Source of the DNA: Acinetobacter ursingii DSM 16037 = CIP 107286
Lineage (GTDB): Bacteria; Pseudomonadota; Gammaproteobacteria; Pseudomonadales; Moraxellaceae
Assembly: GCF_000368825.1 (NCBI RefSeq)
Contig: NZ_KB849719.1
Coordinates: forward strand, 124,001-188,000
Direction of reading: 5' to 3'
DNA: 64,000 nt
Below are positions 18,335 through 27,567 of the stretch, piece after piece. The number at the start of each line of letters is the position of its first letter. Position 1 is the first letter of the stretch. The position numbers were made by a program, and so were the translations under genes. Under the pieces are notes generated by a model. It did not search any database and had not been told where the DNA came from. It was given only the letters and a program-made list of their open reading frames with translations.

Positions 18335-19921
18335 TTGAATAACAGTATTTTAAATACGGGCATAGAACAATTCATTACCGTAGGGATAGAGCCATTAACT
18401 ATTGAAGATGTAGTGCGTGTTGCACATGGGCATTGTCAGGTTTCATTACCCCAACAACAAACGTGGCGTGATTTTATTCAAAAAGGCGCTGACTTTCTGG
18501 ATGAATTATTAGAGCAGGAAGGGGTTATTTACGGGGTTACAACAGGTTATGGAGATTCTTGTTTAGTTGAGGTGCCTGCGCATCAGGTGAATGAACTGCC
18601 TTTACATCTTTCTCGTTTTCATGGCTGTGGCCTAGGTAAAAATTTGGAATTGGTGACTGCGCGCGCTGTAGTCGTTACGCGATTATGTTCTTTGGCAAGA
18701 GGTTATTCTGGGGTTTCACTGGCGTTATTAGAGCGTCTAGTCTGGTTACTCAATAAAAATGTAATTCCTGTCATTCCATCCGAAGGTTCTGTTGGCGCGA
18801 GTGGCGATTTAACCCCGCTTTCTTATATTGCGGGGGTATTGGTCGGTGAGCGAGATGTCTATTACCAAGGTCAAATTGTACCTGTCCAACAGGTGTATAA
18901 AGCAAAAGGTATCGAGCCTTTGATTCTGCGCCCTAAAGAGGGACTGGCTTTGATGAATGGAACAGCAGTCATGACAGCAATGGCATGTTTAAATTATAAA
19001 CGTGCTGAGCAAGTTACCCATGCTGCAACATTAATTACTGCTTTAAATGTTTTGGCATTGGAAGGGAATCCAACACATTTTGATGAAGTGCTTTTTGCTC
19101 AAAAGCCACATGCGGGGCAACAGAAAGTTGCAGCACAATTACGTGACTGGCTAGAAAGCGAAGTACAGACAGCCCACCAAAGTCCACGTTTGCAGGATCG
19201 TTACTCATTACGTTGTGCACCGCATATTATTGGTGTTTTTGAAGATTCTAAAGTTTGGTTACGTCAATTTATTGAAAACGAATTGAATTCGAGTAATGAC
19301 AATCCTTTGATTGATCCTCTCAATCTGCGTGTTTTGCATGGCGGACATTTTTATGGTGGACATATTGCGCAAGCGATGGATAGTTTAAAAATCATGATTG
19401 CCAATATTGCCGATTTATTGGATCGGCAATTAGCGCAATTGGTCGATCATAAAATGAACCATGGCTTACCGCGTAATTTAACGGGTGCAACAGCAGACCG
19501 CTTACCTTTAAATCATGGTTTTAAAGCGGTACAAATTGGCGTATCTGCATGGACAGCCGAAGCATTGAAACAAACCTTATCGGCCTCCATTTTTTCGCGT
19601 TCAACGGAATGTCACAATCAGGATAAAGTCAGCATGGGCACAATTGCGGCACGAGATGCTGAACGTGTGATTATATTGACTGAACAAGTGGTCGCTGCCT
19701 TATGTTGTGCCAGTGTGCAGGCGATTCATTTAAAAGGCTTAAAGCAACAGCTTTCGCCAGTGCTGCGAGCATTTATGGACTGGACCTTACACAGTTTTGC
19801 ATTGGTGGTGGAAGACCGACCATTACAAACTGAATTACAACAAATGATTGATCGTTTTGCCAACTTTGAACTGTCTAATACGGATTGGATGCTGCAACAG
19901 GAGCAAGCTTATGCAAGCTGA
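18335..19921 (+). CDS. MIO-type aromatic amino acid ammonia-lyase (HAL/TAL/PAL family)
   Basis: This enzyme eliminates ammonia from an aromatic amino acid to give an arylacrylate, the likely starter for the polyene. GASGDLTPLSYIAG carries the Ala155-Ser156-Gly157 triad that forms the MIO cofactor, and YGVTTGYGD has the catalytic Tyr66. The two substrate-selectivity positions, 29 and 30 residues after Tyr66, are Phe95 and His96, a mix of PAL-like and HAL-like residues. The start is a TTG at 18335 directly after the upstream stop (528 aa, normal for the family); extending upstream would run inside the acyltransferase gene. Location inside the APE operon argues against a histidine-degradation role. 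Confidence 0.87.
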   Translation: MNNSILNTGIEQFITVGIEPLTIEDVVRVAHGHCQVSLPQQQTWRDFIQKGADFLDELLEQEGVIYGVTTGYGDSCLVEVPAHQVNELPLHLSRFHGCGLGKNLELVTARAVVVTRLCSLARGYSGVSLALLERLVWLLNKNVIPVIPSEGSVGASGDLTPLSYIAGVLVGERDVYYQGQIVPVQQVYKAKGIEPLILRPKEGLALMNGTAVMTAMACLNYKRAEQVTHAATLITALNVLALEGNPTHFDEVLFAQKPHAGQQKVAAQLRDWLESEVQTAHQSPRLQDRYSLRCAPHIIGVFEDSKVWLRQFIENELNSSNDNPLIDPLNLRVLHGGHFYGGHIAQAMDSLKIMIANIADLLDRQLAQLVDHKMNHGLPRNLTGATADRLPLNHGFKAVQIGVSAWTAEALKQTLSASIFSRSTECHNQDKVSMGTIAARDAERVIILTEQVVAALCCASVQAIHLKGLKQQLSPVLRAFMDWTLHSFALVVEDRPLQTELQQMIDRFANFELSNTDWMLQQEQAYAS

Positions 19922-20345
19922 AGTCGTTATTGAGGTTCCTTTTCATGATGTGGATATTATGAATGTGGTTTGGCATGGGCATTATCTGAAATATTTTGAA
20001 ATCGCCCGCTGTAAGCTTTTGGATCAGTTTCATTATAACTATATGCAAATGCAGGCTTCAGGTTATGCGTGGCCTGTGATTGAAAGCCATGTACGCTATG
20101 TACAAGGTATTCAGTTTGAGCAAAAAATTCGGATACGTGCGATTTTAAAAGAGTGGGAAAATCGTTTAAAAATTGATTATGTGATTTTTGATGAAGCGAC
20201 TGGAAAACGACTGACTAAAGGTTATACCACGCAGGTCGCCGTTGAAATTCAAACACGGGAAATGTGTTTTCAGTCTCCGCAAGTATTATTTGATTGTCTG
20301 AATGCATGGTCTGAGTTTCAACCCGCGCAGGAGCAAAAACCATGA
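19911..20345 (+). CDS. apeK: APE cluster acyl thioesterase (YbgC/FadM-like hotdog)
   Basis: This 144-aa 4-hydroxybenzoyl-CoA-thioesterase-like hotdog protein has VPFHDVDIMNVVWHGHYLKYFE with the conserved Asp, the family's active-site helix region. It is expected to release the finished polyene from the ACP. The ATG at 19911 lies after AGGAGC and overlaps the lyase gene by 11 bases. A longer frame starting upstream inside the lyase gene is not credible. Confidence 0.85.
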   Translation: MQAEVVIEVPFHDVDIMNVVWHGHYLKYFEIARCKLLDQFHYNYMQMQASGYAWPVIESHVRYVQGIQFEQKIRIRAILKEWENRLKIDYVIFDEATGKRLTKGYTTQVAVEIQTREMCFQSPQVLFDCLNAWSEFQPAQEQKP

Positions 20346-21001
20346 TGGCTGCTATTCTAAATGAACATAAAAAAAGATTTAATTTTGTTCTACTCACAAC
20401 TTTCGTATTTTGGGTTTTAAGTCTTTCGGTTACTGTGCAGGCAGCTTCGCCACAAGCTGAACAGATTTTTAAACAGCTTTCACAAACCACGCTGGTACGA
20501 GCCAAATTTGAACAGCAAAAAAAACTGGTATCTCTCCAAAAAACTTTTGTTTCCAACGGTGATGTGGTTTTTTCTAAAAGCAACGGTGTGCTGTGGCAGT
20601 TACAGCGTCCAGTCCAAGCAGACCTTGTAGTAACGCCCAAAAAACTGGTTCAAAAAACAGCAAACACCATGAGTCAGCTTGACGTCAGCAAGTCGCCTTA
20701 TGGTTCAGTGGCGACTTTATTTTTGCAATTGATGTCGGGCAACTCAGCACTTTTAGATCAACATTTTACCGTCAATAAAACCAGTATCACAGCACAAGGT
20801 TGGTCAATTAGTTTGCGTCCTAAAAGCAGCTTATTTAAAAAGTTATTTGTACAGGTGGATGTACAGGGACAACAATATGTAAATCAAATTATTATCGCAG
20901 AACAAGGTCGTAATATAACCACGATTCATTTTAGTCAGCAACATTCACAACCAGCGGCACTCACGACTGATGAACAAGCACTTTTCCAATTGGCAAAATA
21001 A
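20342..21001 (+). CDS. apeL: LolA-like outer-membrane lipoprotein carrier of the APE cluster
   Basis: This is a periplasmic LolA-fold protein (219 aa) with an N-terminal signal peptide ending near VQAASP. The body shows LolA-type alternation of beta strands and conserved segments such as TLVRAKFEQQKKL and GVLWQLQRPVQADLVV. A dedicated LolA/MMPL pair is a hallmark of APE clusters and probably carries the hydrophobic product across the periplasm. It starts with ATGATGG overlapping the apeK stop. Confidence 0.85.
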   Translation: MMAAILNEHKKRFNFVLLTTFVFWVLSLSVTVQAASPQAEQIFKQLSQTTLVRAKFEQQKKLVSLQKTFVSNGDVVFSKSNGVLWQLQRPVQADLVVTPKKLVQKTANTMSQLDVSKSPYGSVATLFLQLMSGNSALLDQHFTVNKTSITAQGWSISLRPKSSLFKKLFVQVDVQGQQYVNQIIIAEQGRNITTIHFSQQHSQPAALTTDEQALFQLAK

Positions 21002-23300
21002 ATGTAGCGTGGTCTGGCTGGTCATACTCGTGGTGATCAGTTTGATCATGGGCGTGGCATGGCTAAAAAAAGAGATTCATATTCAGACCAATATTTTTGC
21101 TTTACTACCTAAACTGAATCAGGATACAGATTTAGCTGAGACGCAGCACTATGTCAGTGAACAGTTAAATAGTAATATTTTTGTCGTGATTGATGCTAAA
21201 GATAGTCAACAATTACAACAAGCAACGGATGATTTACAACGTGCTGTGAGCCAAAGCTCGTTGTTTGAACCGTTACAGCCACAAGTAGATACGGAACAAC
21301 TCGGGCGAATTTTATATCAGCACCGTGCAGGTTTACTCAGTACGGATGATCAGCAGTTACTTGATCAAAAAGATTATGCAAGTTTAACTGAAAAAAGCCT
21401 GATGCAATTGTTTACACCGGGTTTGCCGATTAGCGCAGAGAGCTTAAAACAAGATCCATTCATGCTGTTTAGCCGTTATTTGCTTGGAGTGAGTCAACAA
21501 GTACAACATGACAATGTCGAACTGGAAAACGGTTTTGCTACGATTCATGATCACGACAAAATTTCACGGTTGTTTAGCCTAAAATTAAAACAAAGCCCTT
21601 ATAACATTGATTATCAAGAGCAGGCTTCAGCGTGGATTGATACGACGCAACAACACCTTGCCCAGATGAATGTTAAAAGTCACTGGACGGGCACTTTATT
21701 ATTTTCCAACTATGGTACGCAGTCGGCAAAACAGGAAATTTCGACCATCGGTGTAGGTTCAAGTCTGGGGCTAATGCTATTGGTCTGGTTTGGTTTTCGT
21801 TCGTTACGCCCTTTATTGACTGAGTTTGTTGCTGTTTCGACAGGGTGTTTAGTGGCTTTCGCCGCCACTCACTGGATATTTGGTGAAATCCATCTGATGA
21901 CCTTGGTGTTTGGGGCAAGTCTAATTGGTGTCTGTGTCGATTTTTCCTTTTACTTTATGGCAATGCAATCTCAGCACCGCAAGCTGAGTGGTTTTGAAGT
22001 TCTACGTCCGCTATTGCCGAGCTTGTTTATGGGATTGATGACCACCATCGTGGCCTATGTGTTTTTGAGTTTTACGCCATTTCCGGGCTTTAAACAAATC
22101 GCAGTGTTTTCCATTGTGGGTCTGGCTTCGGCGTGGTTGACCAGTATTTTATTATTGCCGCGTTTACCTGCCTTAAATGCTGAACCTGCCATTCAACGAT
22201 TAAAGTGGATTGGTGAATTTAGAATCTGGTTTCAGCAGCATCGCCTAATTCGCTATGTCACTTTGCTGAGTATTCTATTCCTTGGTGGAAGCAGTCTATT
22301 TTTCTTAAAAACCAATGATGATATTCGCAATTTGCAAAGTATGGATAAATCCTTAAAGCAAGAAGACCAGTATGTGCGTGAACGCTTTATGGGGCAGCAG
22401 GGTAGCGACTATTTTGTGGTGCGGGGGCGTACGCCAGAACAAATGCAAGCCAATGAACAAGTATTGATTCAAAAGTTACAGCATTTACAACATCAAGATC
22501 AACTCACAAGTTTTCAGGCTTTAGGACAATGGATTCCTACGCAGCAACAACAGCAACAAAATATTGCCCAGCTTCAGTCGATTCCAGAATCTGTGTTAGA
22601 GCAGTACGCGCAAAATATGGGCTTACCCGTAAATGACGTAAAAGCATGGCAGCAACAATTAGCTACTTTACCTTTATTGTCACTACAGGATTTTAAGCAG
22701 CATCCATTGGCCTTTTTACAAGTTCGTTCTAATGAGCGTTTGGTACTTTTAAACGGAGTTAAGCATCTAAATGCTTTAAAACAATTGCAAAACGAGCAAA
22801 TAATTTTACAGCAACCCATGAATCAGTTATCCGATTTATTTAAACAACACCGTTTACAGGCACAATCTTTATTTATCTATGCCCTGATTGCGTTGGCGAT
22901 CGGTCTAGGTGTGATTTATGGCTGGCGCTCTATTGTGCCGTTGGTGATGCCAGTGAGTCTGGCATTACTTACGACTTTTGCGATACAGGCTTGGTTAGGA
23001 GTTGAACTTAATTTATTTAGTATCATGGGGACTTTTCTAATTGTGGGGATTGGTGTGGATTATGCGATTTTTTATCGACATGGCCATGATCATCCGCAAG
23101 TGGTTGGAATGGCATTATTCTTATGTATGATGTCAACTTTGCTCGGCTTTGGTTTATTATCATTGAGTCATACTTATGCGATTCATTGTTTTGGTTTAAC
23201 GGTACTTTTTGGGGTCATTTTTTCATTTATTTATGCCACGTTGTTTACGCCATCGGATGAGCAACATGTGGTGATTTCACGTTATCAGTCAAAGAACTGA
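20970..23300 (+). CDS. apeM: MMPL/RND-type exporter of the APE cluster
   Basis: This is a 776-aa inner-membrane transporter of the MMPL/RND superfamily with two repeats. Each has one N-terminal helix, a large periplasmic loop and a block of about five helices (first block about residues 255-400, second about 630-765). VFGASLIGVCVDFSFYF and GIGVDYAIFYRHGHD carry the intramembrane Asp residues of the proton relay. It probably moves the polyene-lipid from the inner membrane to the LolA-like partner. It overlaps apeL by 32 bases. Confidence 0.87.
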   Translation: MNKHFSNWQNKCSVVWLVILVVISLIMGVAWLKKEIHIQTNIFALLPKLNQDTDLAETQHYVSEQLNSNIFVVIDAKDSQQLQQATDDLQRAVSQSSLFEPLQPQVDTEQLGRILYQHRAGLLSTDDQQLLDQKDYASLTEKSLMQLFTPGLPISAESLKQDPFMLFSRYLLGVSQQVQHDNVELENGFATIHDHDKISRLFSLKLKQSPYNIDYQEQASAWIDTTQQHLAQMNVKSHWTGTLLFSNYGTQSAKQEISTIGVGSSLGLMLLVWFGFRSLRPLLTEFVAVSTGCLVAFAATHWIFGEIHLMTLVFGASLIGVCVDFSFYFMAMQSQHRKLSGFEVLRPLLPSLFMGLMTTIVAYVFLSFTPFPGFKQIAVFSIVGLASAWLTSILLLPRLPALNAEPAIQRLKWIGEFRIWFQQHRLIRYVTLLSILFLGGSSLFFLKTNDDIRNLQSMDKSLKQEDQYVRERFMGQQGSDYFVVRGRTPEQMQANEQVLIQKLQHLQHQDQLTSFQALGQWIPTQQQQQQNIAQLQSIPESVLEQYAQNMGLPVNDVKAWQQQLATLPLLSLQDFKQHPLAFLQVRSNERLVLLNGVKHLNALKQLQNEQIILQQPMNQLSDLFKQHRLQAQSLFIYALIALAIGLGVIYGWRSIVPLVMPVSLALLTTFAIQAWLGVELNLFSIMGTFLIVGIGVDYAIFYRHGHDHPQVVGMALFLCMMSTLLGFGLLSLSHTYAIHCFGLTVLFGVIFSFIYATLFTPSDEQHVVISRYQSKN

Positions 23301-23321
23301 GATTAAAAAGGTCAATGTGCC

Positions 23322-24632
23322 ATGCAAAATTTGCAACAAAATACGATACAACAAACAGATGTCATGATTATTGGGGCAGGACCATCTGGCAGTTCAGCAG
23401 CCGCTTTATTACGTCAAAAAGGTTTTAAAGTCTGCATCATTGAGAAACAGCATTTTCCGCGTTTTTCGATAGGAGAATCTTTATTGCCTCAATGTATGGT
23501 CTTTTTAGAAGAAGCGGGTTTATTAGATACTGTACGCGACCATGTTGAAAAATGCGCCTTTCAATTTAAAAATGGTGCAGCATTTTTACGTGGAAAACAA
23601 CGTAGCTTTTATGATTTTACCCAAAAGTTTAGTGAAGGGCCTGGCACGACATGGCAAGTTCGTCGCGCTGATTTTGATCGCTTATTGGCCGAGCAGGCAC
23701 AAGCTTTAGGTACAGATATTCGATTTGGGCACGAAGTCATTGCAGTCGATGTTGAAACAGCACAGCCGATTTTAACGATTCAACCTGAACAGGGTGACTC
23801 CTATCAACTACAGGCAAAATTTTTATTGGATGCCAGTGGTTTTGGACGAATCTTACCTAAATTTTTAGATTTAGAAGCGCCTTCGAGTTTTCCTGTACGC
23901 CGTGCATTGTTTACCCATATTGAAGATGGTATTGCTAACAATCCTGAATTTGATCGTCATAAAATCCTGATTACTGTGCATGAAAAAAATCATCGGGCAT
24001 GGTTTTGGTTGATTCCTTTTGCAGATGGACGAAGTTCATTTGGTGTGGTTGCCGAGCAGGATTTTTTTAATGACTATCTGACTGGCAATGCCGAGCAGGA
24101 TCAAAATGAAGTTTTACTGAAACGAATTTTAGCAGATGATGAGAGCCTGTCTAAAATTCTAGCACAGGCTAAATTTGATACACCTGTGCGAACATTGGTC
24201 GGTTATTCGGCTGATGTCAAACATCTGGCACAGCCCAATTATGCCTTGTTAGGTAATGCAGGAGAGTTTTTAGATCCAGTATTTTCATCAGGTGTAACCA
24301 TTGCGTTGAAATCTTCTAGTTTGGCGGTTCCATTGGTGGAACGTGCGATCAAGGGAGAGCAAATCGACTGGTTAACAGAGTATGAGCAACCCCTTCGTCA
24401 GGGAATCAGCGTTTTTCGTGCCTATGTGGAAGCATGGTATACGGGCGAGTTTCAGGATGTGGTATTTTCCACACATAAAAATCCTGAGATTGAACGGATG
24501 ATCGCGTCACTTCTGGCAGGTTATGCATGGGACGAACGTAATCCGATGTATAGAAATGCCAAACGTCGCCTCGCCACTCTGGCTGAATATTGTCGTGAAG
24601 ACGCTTCTCCAGCACAGTTATCGGAAATTTAA
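23322..24632 (+). CDS. FAD-dependent oxidoreductase, halogenase-like
   Basis: This is a 436-aa flavoprotein of the tryptophan-halogenase / geranylgeranyl-reductase superfamily. The FAD motif GAGPSG is at residues 18-23, GESLLPQ follows the first strand, and LLGNAGEFLDPVFSSGV is the second FAD contact. Residues 227-232 read WFWLIP, which fits the WxWxIP signature used to recognise flavin-dependent halogenases. Lys83 (FQFKNGAAF) lies where halogenases place their chloramine-forming lysine. Similar proteins without halogenase activity exist, so the reaction is undecided: halogenation or oxidation/reduction of the aryl polyene are both possible. Confidence 0.78.
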   Translation: MQNLQQNTIQQTDVMIIGAGPSGSSAAALLRQKGFKVCIIEKQHFPRFSIGESLLPQCMVFLEEAGLLDTVRDHVEKCAFQFKNGAAFLRGKQRSFYDFTQKFSEGPGTTWQVRRADFDRLLAEQAQALGTDIRFGHEVIAVDVETAQPILTIQPEQGDSYQLQAKFLLDASGFGRILPKFLDLEAPSSFPVRRALFTHIEDGIANNPEFDRHKILITVHEKNHRAWFWLIPFADGRSSFGVVAEQDFFNDYLTGNAEQDQNEVLLKRILADDESLSKILAQAKFDTPVRTLVGYSADVKHLAQPNYALLGNAGEFLDPVFSSGVTIALKSSSLAVPLVERAIKGEQIDWLTEYEQPLRQGISVFRAYVEAWYTGEFQDVVFSTHKNPEIERMIASLLAGYAWDERNPMYRNAKRRLATLAEYCREDASPAQLSEI

Positions 24633-24633
24633 G

Positions 24634-25185
24634 ATGTCATCGATTCGCTTGCTGTTATTGAGTTGTATATTTACGGCATGTACAGCTTGTCAACAGCTCA
24701 TGCCGAAAGCTGTAGGTCTTGAAAATGCGACATGGCAACAGCAAGCGTATCAGCGTCAGGATCAGGTAGATGTGCAATGGCATGGAAAGAGTTTTAGTTT
24801 TCTACTCTATCAGCAGCAACAGGGACAGGTATTAGAACTCATTGCTTTAAGTTTAACGGGACAGCAATTATTTCAGATTGAATATAATGGTCAGCATATT
24901 CAGGTGAAACAGCGTATCGAACAAATGCGTTTATTACCGTTTGAATTTTTAATTCGGGATATTTTGCTGGCAACCTATCCTGATTTTGCCCAACAACAAG
25001 CCATGATCCATCCTGAGCTTATTCAGGATCAAATCTATGCAGCAGGTGGCGAAATTTATATTCAAAAAAAATTGGTTTTGAAGATTCAATATCTATCAAA
25101 AGATAAGATGGAACTCGAAAATGTACAGGTGCCTTATCAAATGACGTTTTCACCGATTGAAAATACTTTACAGTCCAATGAATAG
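24634..25185 (+). CDS. apeN: DUF3261-type outer-membrane lipoprotein of the APE cluster
   Basis: This is a 183-aa lipoprotein. The N-terminus has a hydrophobic stretch and ends in FTACTAC, offering a lipobox Cys at residue 16 or 19. The body is beta-rich and resembles the DUF3261 lipoproteins found in this position in APE clusters, possibly the outer-membrane acceptor in a LolB-like role. The ATG at 24634 follows the previous stop by one base and gives the signal sequence; the longer frame inside the flavoprotein gene does not. The symbol is from cluster order and is tentative. Confidence 0.72.
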   Translation: MSSIRLLLLSCIFTACTACQQLMPKAVGLENATWQQQAYQRQDQVDVQWHGKSFSFLLYQQQQGQVLELIALSLTGQQLFQIEYNGQHIQVKQRIEQMRLLPFEFLIRDILLATYPDFAQQQAMIHPELIQDQIYAAGGEIYIQKKLVLKIQYLSKDKMELENVQVPYQMTFSPIENTLQSNE

Positions 25186-25190
25186 ATAAA

Positions 25191-26405
25191 ATGATGCAAC
25201 AAAAACAACATTCTTCTGCTGTTGGCATTCAACTGAGCAGTAGCCTTTCGGCTTTAGGCAATTGTCCTGAACAGTTGCATCAGCGTTTAACCCTGCCAGA
25301 AACCAGCTTATCTATACAATCTGAATGGCTGCCTGAGCGTTCAGTTTGGGTAGGGGCATATACAGGACATTTGATAGAAAACTTACCAAATGACTGTGAA
25401 GCTTGGATGTCCCGTAATTTACGTTTTGCTGTGACGGCTTTACAACAAATTGAAATCCCTTTGCGAGATTTAACAGCCAACATCCATCCTCATCGTTTAG
25501 CGATTGTCATGGGAACATCGACTTCGGGTATTGGCGATAATGAACCGCTTCTAGCAGAATATTTTCATGGCAAAACCGAGCTGATGATTGATCATCATAA
25601 ACAGGAAATGAATGCACTGGCCAAAGGTCTACAGGCCTATTTAGGTTGGCAGGGTACAGCTTACACAGTTTCAACCGCATGTTCATCCAGCGCCAAAGCA
25701 TTTATTGCCGGACAACGTTTACTCAATGCAAATCTGGCTGATGCTGTTTTGGTGGGCGGCGTTGATACACTATGTCGTTTAACTTTAAATGGTTTTAATA
25801 GTCTGGACAGTTTATCTGAGGATATTTGTCAACCCTGTGGCATAGGACGGGATGGCATTAATATTGGCGAAGCCGCCAGTTTGTTTTTATTGACCAAAGA
25901 TTCTGCTCCAGTAATGTTTCTTGGTGGTGGTGAATCGATGGATGCATGGCATATTTCTGCACCGCATCCAGAAGGACTAGGGGCGGCTCAAGCGATGCAA
26001 CGCGCTTTGGCGGATGCTCAGTTGAATGCCAGTCAGATTGATTATTTGAATTTGCATGGTACAGCCACACCGCAAAATGATGTGATGGAAATTAAGGCGG
26101 TACGGCAGGTTTTTGCAGATGATCGTGTGCCGATGAGTAGCACCAAACATAAAACAGGACATTGTCTGGGGGCTGCGGGTGCCGTTGAAGCTTATATTTG
26201 CCAACAGGTTCTGCTCGATCAGACATGGTTACCGTTGCATCAACAAGGTGAAATTGATCCTGCGCTTGCAGATCAACATTTTGTTCATCACAGTAAGGTC
26301 AGTCCACAAACAGTTGTTGATCGACCTTTAAATTATGTCATGAGCAATTCATTTGCTTTCGGTGGCAGTAATGTCAGTTTGATTTTTGGAAGAACTTTGC
26401 CATGA
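25191..26405 (+). CDS. apeO: APE beta-ketoacyl-ACP synthase (KS of the KS-CLF pair)
   Basis: This is a 404-aa condensing enzyme with the thiolase fold. STACSSSAKA places the nucleophilic Cys at residue 164. LHGTATPQND and TKHKTGHCLGAAGAVEA supply the two active-site His residues, so it is catalytically complete. In A. baumannii the homologue ApeO pairs with ApeC, here encoded 12.6 kb upstream at the head of the same cluster. It extends the polyene with malonyl units. It overlaps the next gene by 4 bases. Confidence 0.9.
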   Translation: MMQQKQHSSAVGIQLSSSLSALGNCPEQLHQRLTLPETSLSIQSEWLPERSVWVGAYTGHLIENLPNDCEAWMSRNLRFAVTALQQIEIPLRDLTANIHPHRLAIVMGTSTSGIGDNEPLLAEYFHGKTELMIDHHKQEMNALAKGLQAYLGWQGTAYTVSTACSSSAKAFIAGQRLLNANLADAVLVGGVDTLCRLTLNGFNSLDSLSEDICQPCGIGRDGINIGEAASLFLLTKDSAPVMFLGGGESMDAWHISAPHPEGLGAAQAMQRALADAQLNASQIDYLNLHGTATPQNDVMEIKAVRQVFADDRVPMSSTKHKTGHCLGAAGAVEAYICQQVLLDQTWLPLHQQGEIDPALADQHFVHHSKVSPQTVVDRPLNYVMSNSFAFGGSNVSLIFGRTLP

Positions 26406-26845
26406 ATATTCAGCAAAAAGCAATTGAATATATTCCTCATCAAGAACCAATGGTGTTTATCGATGATTTGGTCGAGATATCTGAACAATCTGCCGTTGCC
26501 AATCTGAACGTTCGTGCAGCACTCTTATTTTGTGAAGCAGAGGGTTTACCTACATGGTCGAGTATCGAGCTGATGGCACAAACCATTAGTGCCTATTCAG
26601 GATGGAAAGGGCAACAACAAGGCAATATTCCCAAAGTTGGTTTTTTATTGGGAACACGTAAATTAAATCTGCCCGTGCCTTTTTTTGAAATGGGAAGTAC
26701 CTTGATCATTCGAGTCGAGCAGCAATATTTGCATGAAGGTTTGGGACAATTTGCCTGTGAGATTGCGTACAAAAATCATAAAATCTCAGCCCTCTTAAGT
26801 GTTTATGAGCCGACAGGCGATCAAGATAATAAGGAAAATGTGTGA
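26402..26845 (+). CDS. apeP: APE 3-hydroxyacyl-ACP dehydratase (hotdog)
   Basis: This 147-aa single-hotdog dehydratase resembles FabZ/FabA-type enzymes: YIPHQEPMVFIDDL carries the catalytic His and SIELMAQTISAY the acidic partner. It would convert 3-hydroxyacyl-ACP to the trans-enoyl form each cycle, building conjugated double bonds because no enoyl reductase is encoded. It overlaps the neighbours on both sides by 4 bases. Confidence 0.87.
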   Translation: MNIQQKAIEYIPHQEPMVFIDDLVEISEQSAVANLNVRAALLFCEAEGLPTWSSIELMAQTISAYSGWKGQQQGNIPKVGFLLGTRKLNLPVPFFEMGSTLIIRVEQQYLHEGLGQFACEIAYKNHKISALLSVYEPTGDQDNKENV

Positions 26846-27567
26846 ATAGACGAATTTTAGTCACTGGCTCAAGTCGGGGAATTGGTAAAGCGATTGCTTT
26901 GCAATTAGCACAGGCAGGTTTTGATGTTACGGTTCATGCGCGTTCGCGTATTGAAGAAGCGCAGGCTGTAGCACAGCAAATTCAAGATTTGGGACGAAAC
27001 AGCCACGTATTGATGTTTGACGTGACTGAACGTGAAGTTGTGCGTCAGATGCTTGAGCAAGATGTTGAAACTCATGGTGCATTTTATGGTGTCGTCTTAA
27101 ATGCGGGTTTAACTCATGATGCTGCTTTTCCAGCATTAAGTGATCATGAATGGGATGACGTGATTTCGACCTCTCTGGATGGTTTTTATAATGTGCTTAA
27201 ACCGTTAATTATGCCCATGATTCATTTGAAAAAAGGGGGGCGTATCGTGACTTTGTCTTCAGTTTCTGGGGTGATGGGTAATCGTGGTCAGGTCAATTAT
27301 AGTGCAGCAAAAGCAGGCTTAATTGGGGCGACCAAAGCTTTATCACTAGAGTTGGCAAAGCGGAAAATTACGGTCAATTGTGTCGCTCCAGGTTTAATTG
27401 AAACTGAAATGGTGACTGAAGAAGTCAAGCAACATGCTTTAAAAATGATTCCATTACAACGTATGGGAAATGTGGACGAAGTTGCCAGTGTCGTGAAATT
27501 TTTGTGTTCCGATGATGCATCCTATATCACACGACAAGTGATTTCAGTCAATGGAGGGCTGATCTAA
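26842..27567 (+). CDS. apeQ: APE 3-oxoacyl-ACP reductase (FabG-like SDR)
   Basis: This is a 241-aa short-chain dehydrogenase: TGSSRGIGKAIA binds NADPH, NAGLT follows, and the catalytic Ser and YSAAK motif (Tyr, Lys) are intact. It reduces the beta-keto group in each elongation cycle. The start is GTG at 26842, overlapping the apeP stop. Its own stop overlaps the apeR start as TAATG. Confidence 0.93.
   Translation: MNRRILVTGSSRGIGKAIALQLAQAGFDVTVHARSRIEEAQAVAQQIQDLGRNSHVLMFDVTEREVVRQMLEQDVETHGAFYGVVLNAGLTHDAAFPALSDHEWDDVISTSLDGFYNVLKPLIMPMIHLKKGGRIVTLSSVSGVMGNRGQVNYSAAKAGLIGATKALSLELAKRKITVNCVAPGLIETEMVTEEVKQHALKMIPLQRMGNVDEVASVVKFLCSDDASYITRQVISVNGGLI

Noticed and set aside
18335..19921. hutH for histidine degradation
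   Set aside because: No hutU, hutI or hutG is nearby, the gene lies within overlapping APE genes, and the selectivity pair is not Ser-His.
20342..21001. General lolA of the lipoprotein pathway
   Set aside because: The gene is embedded between the APE thioesterase and exporter, and dedicated LolA-like proteins are usual in APE clusters.
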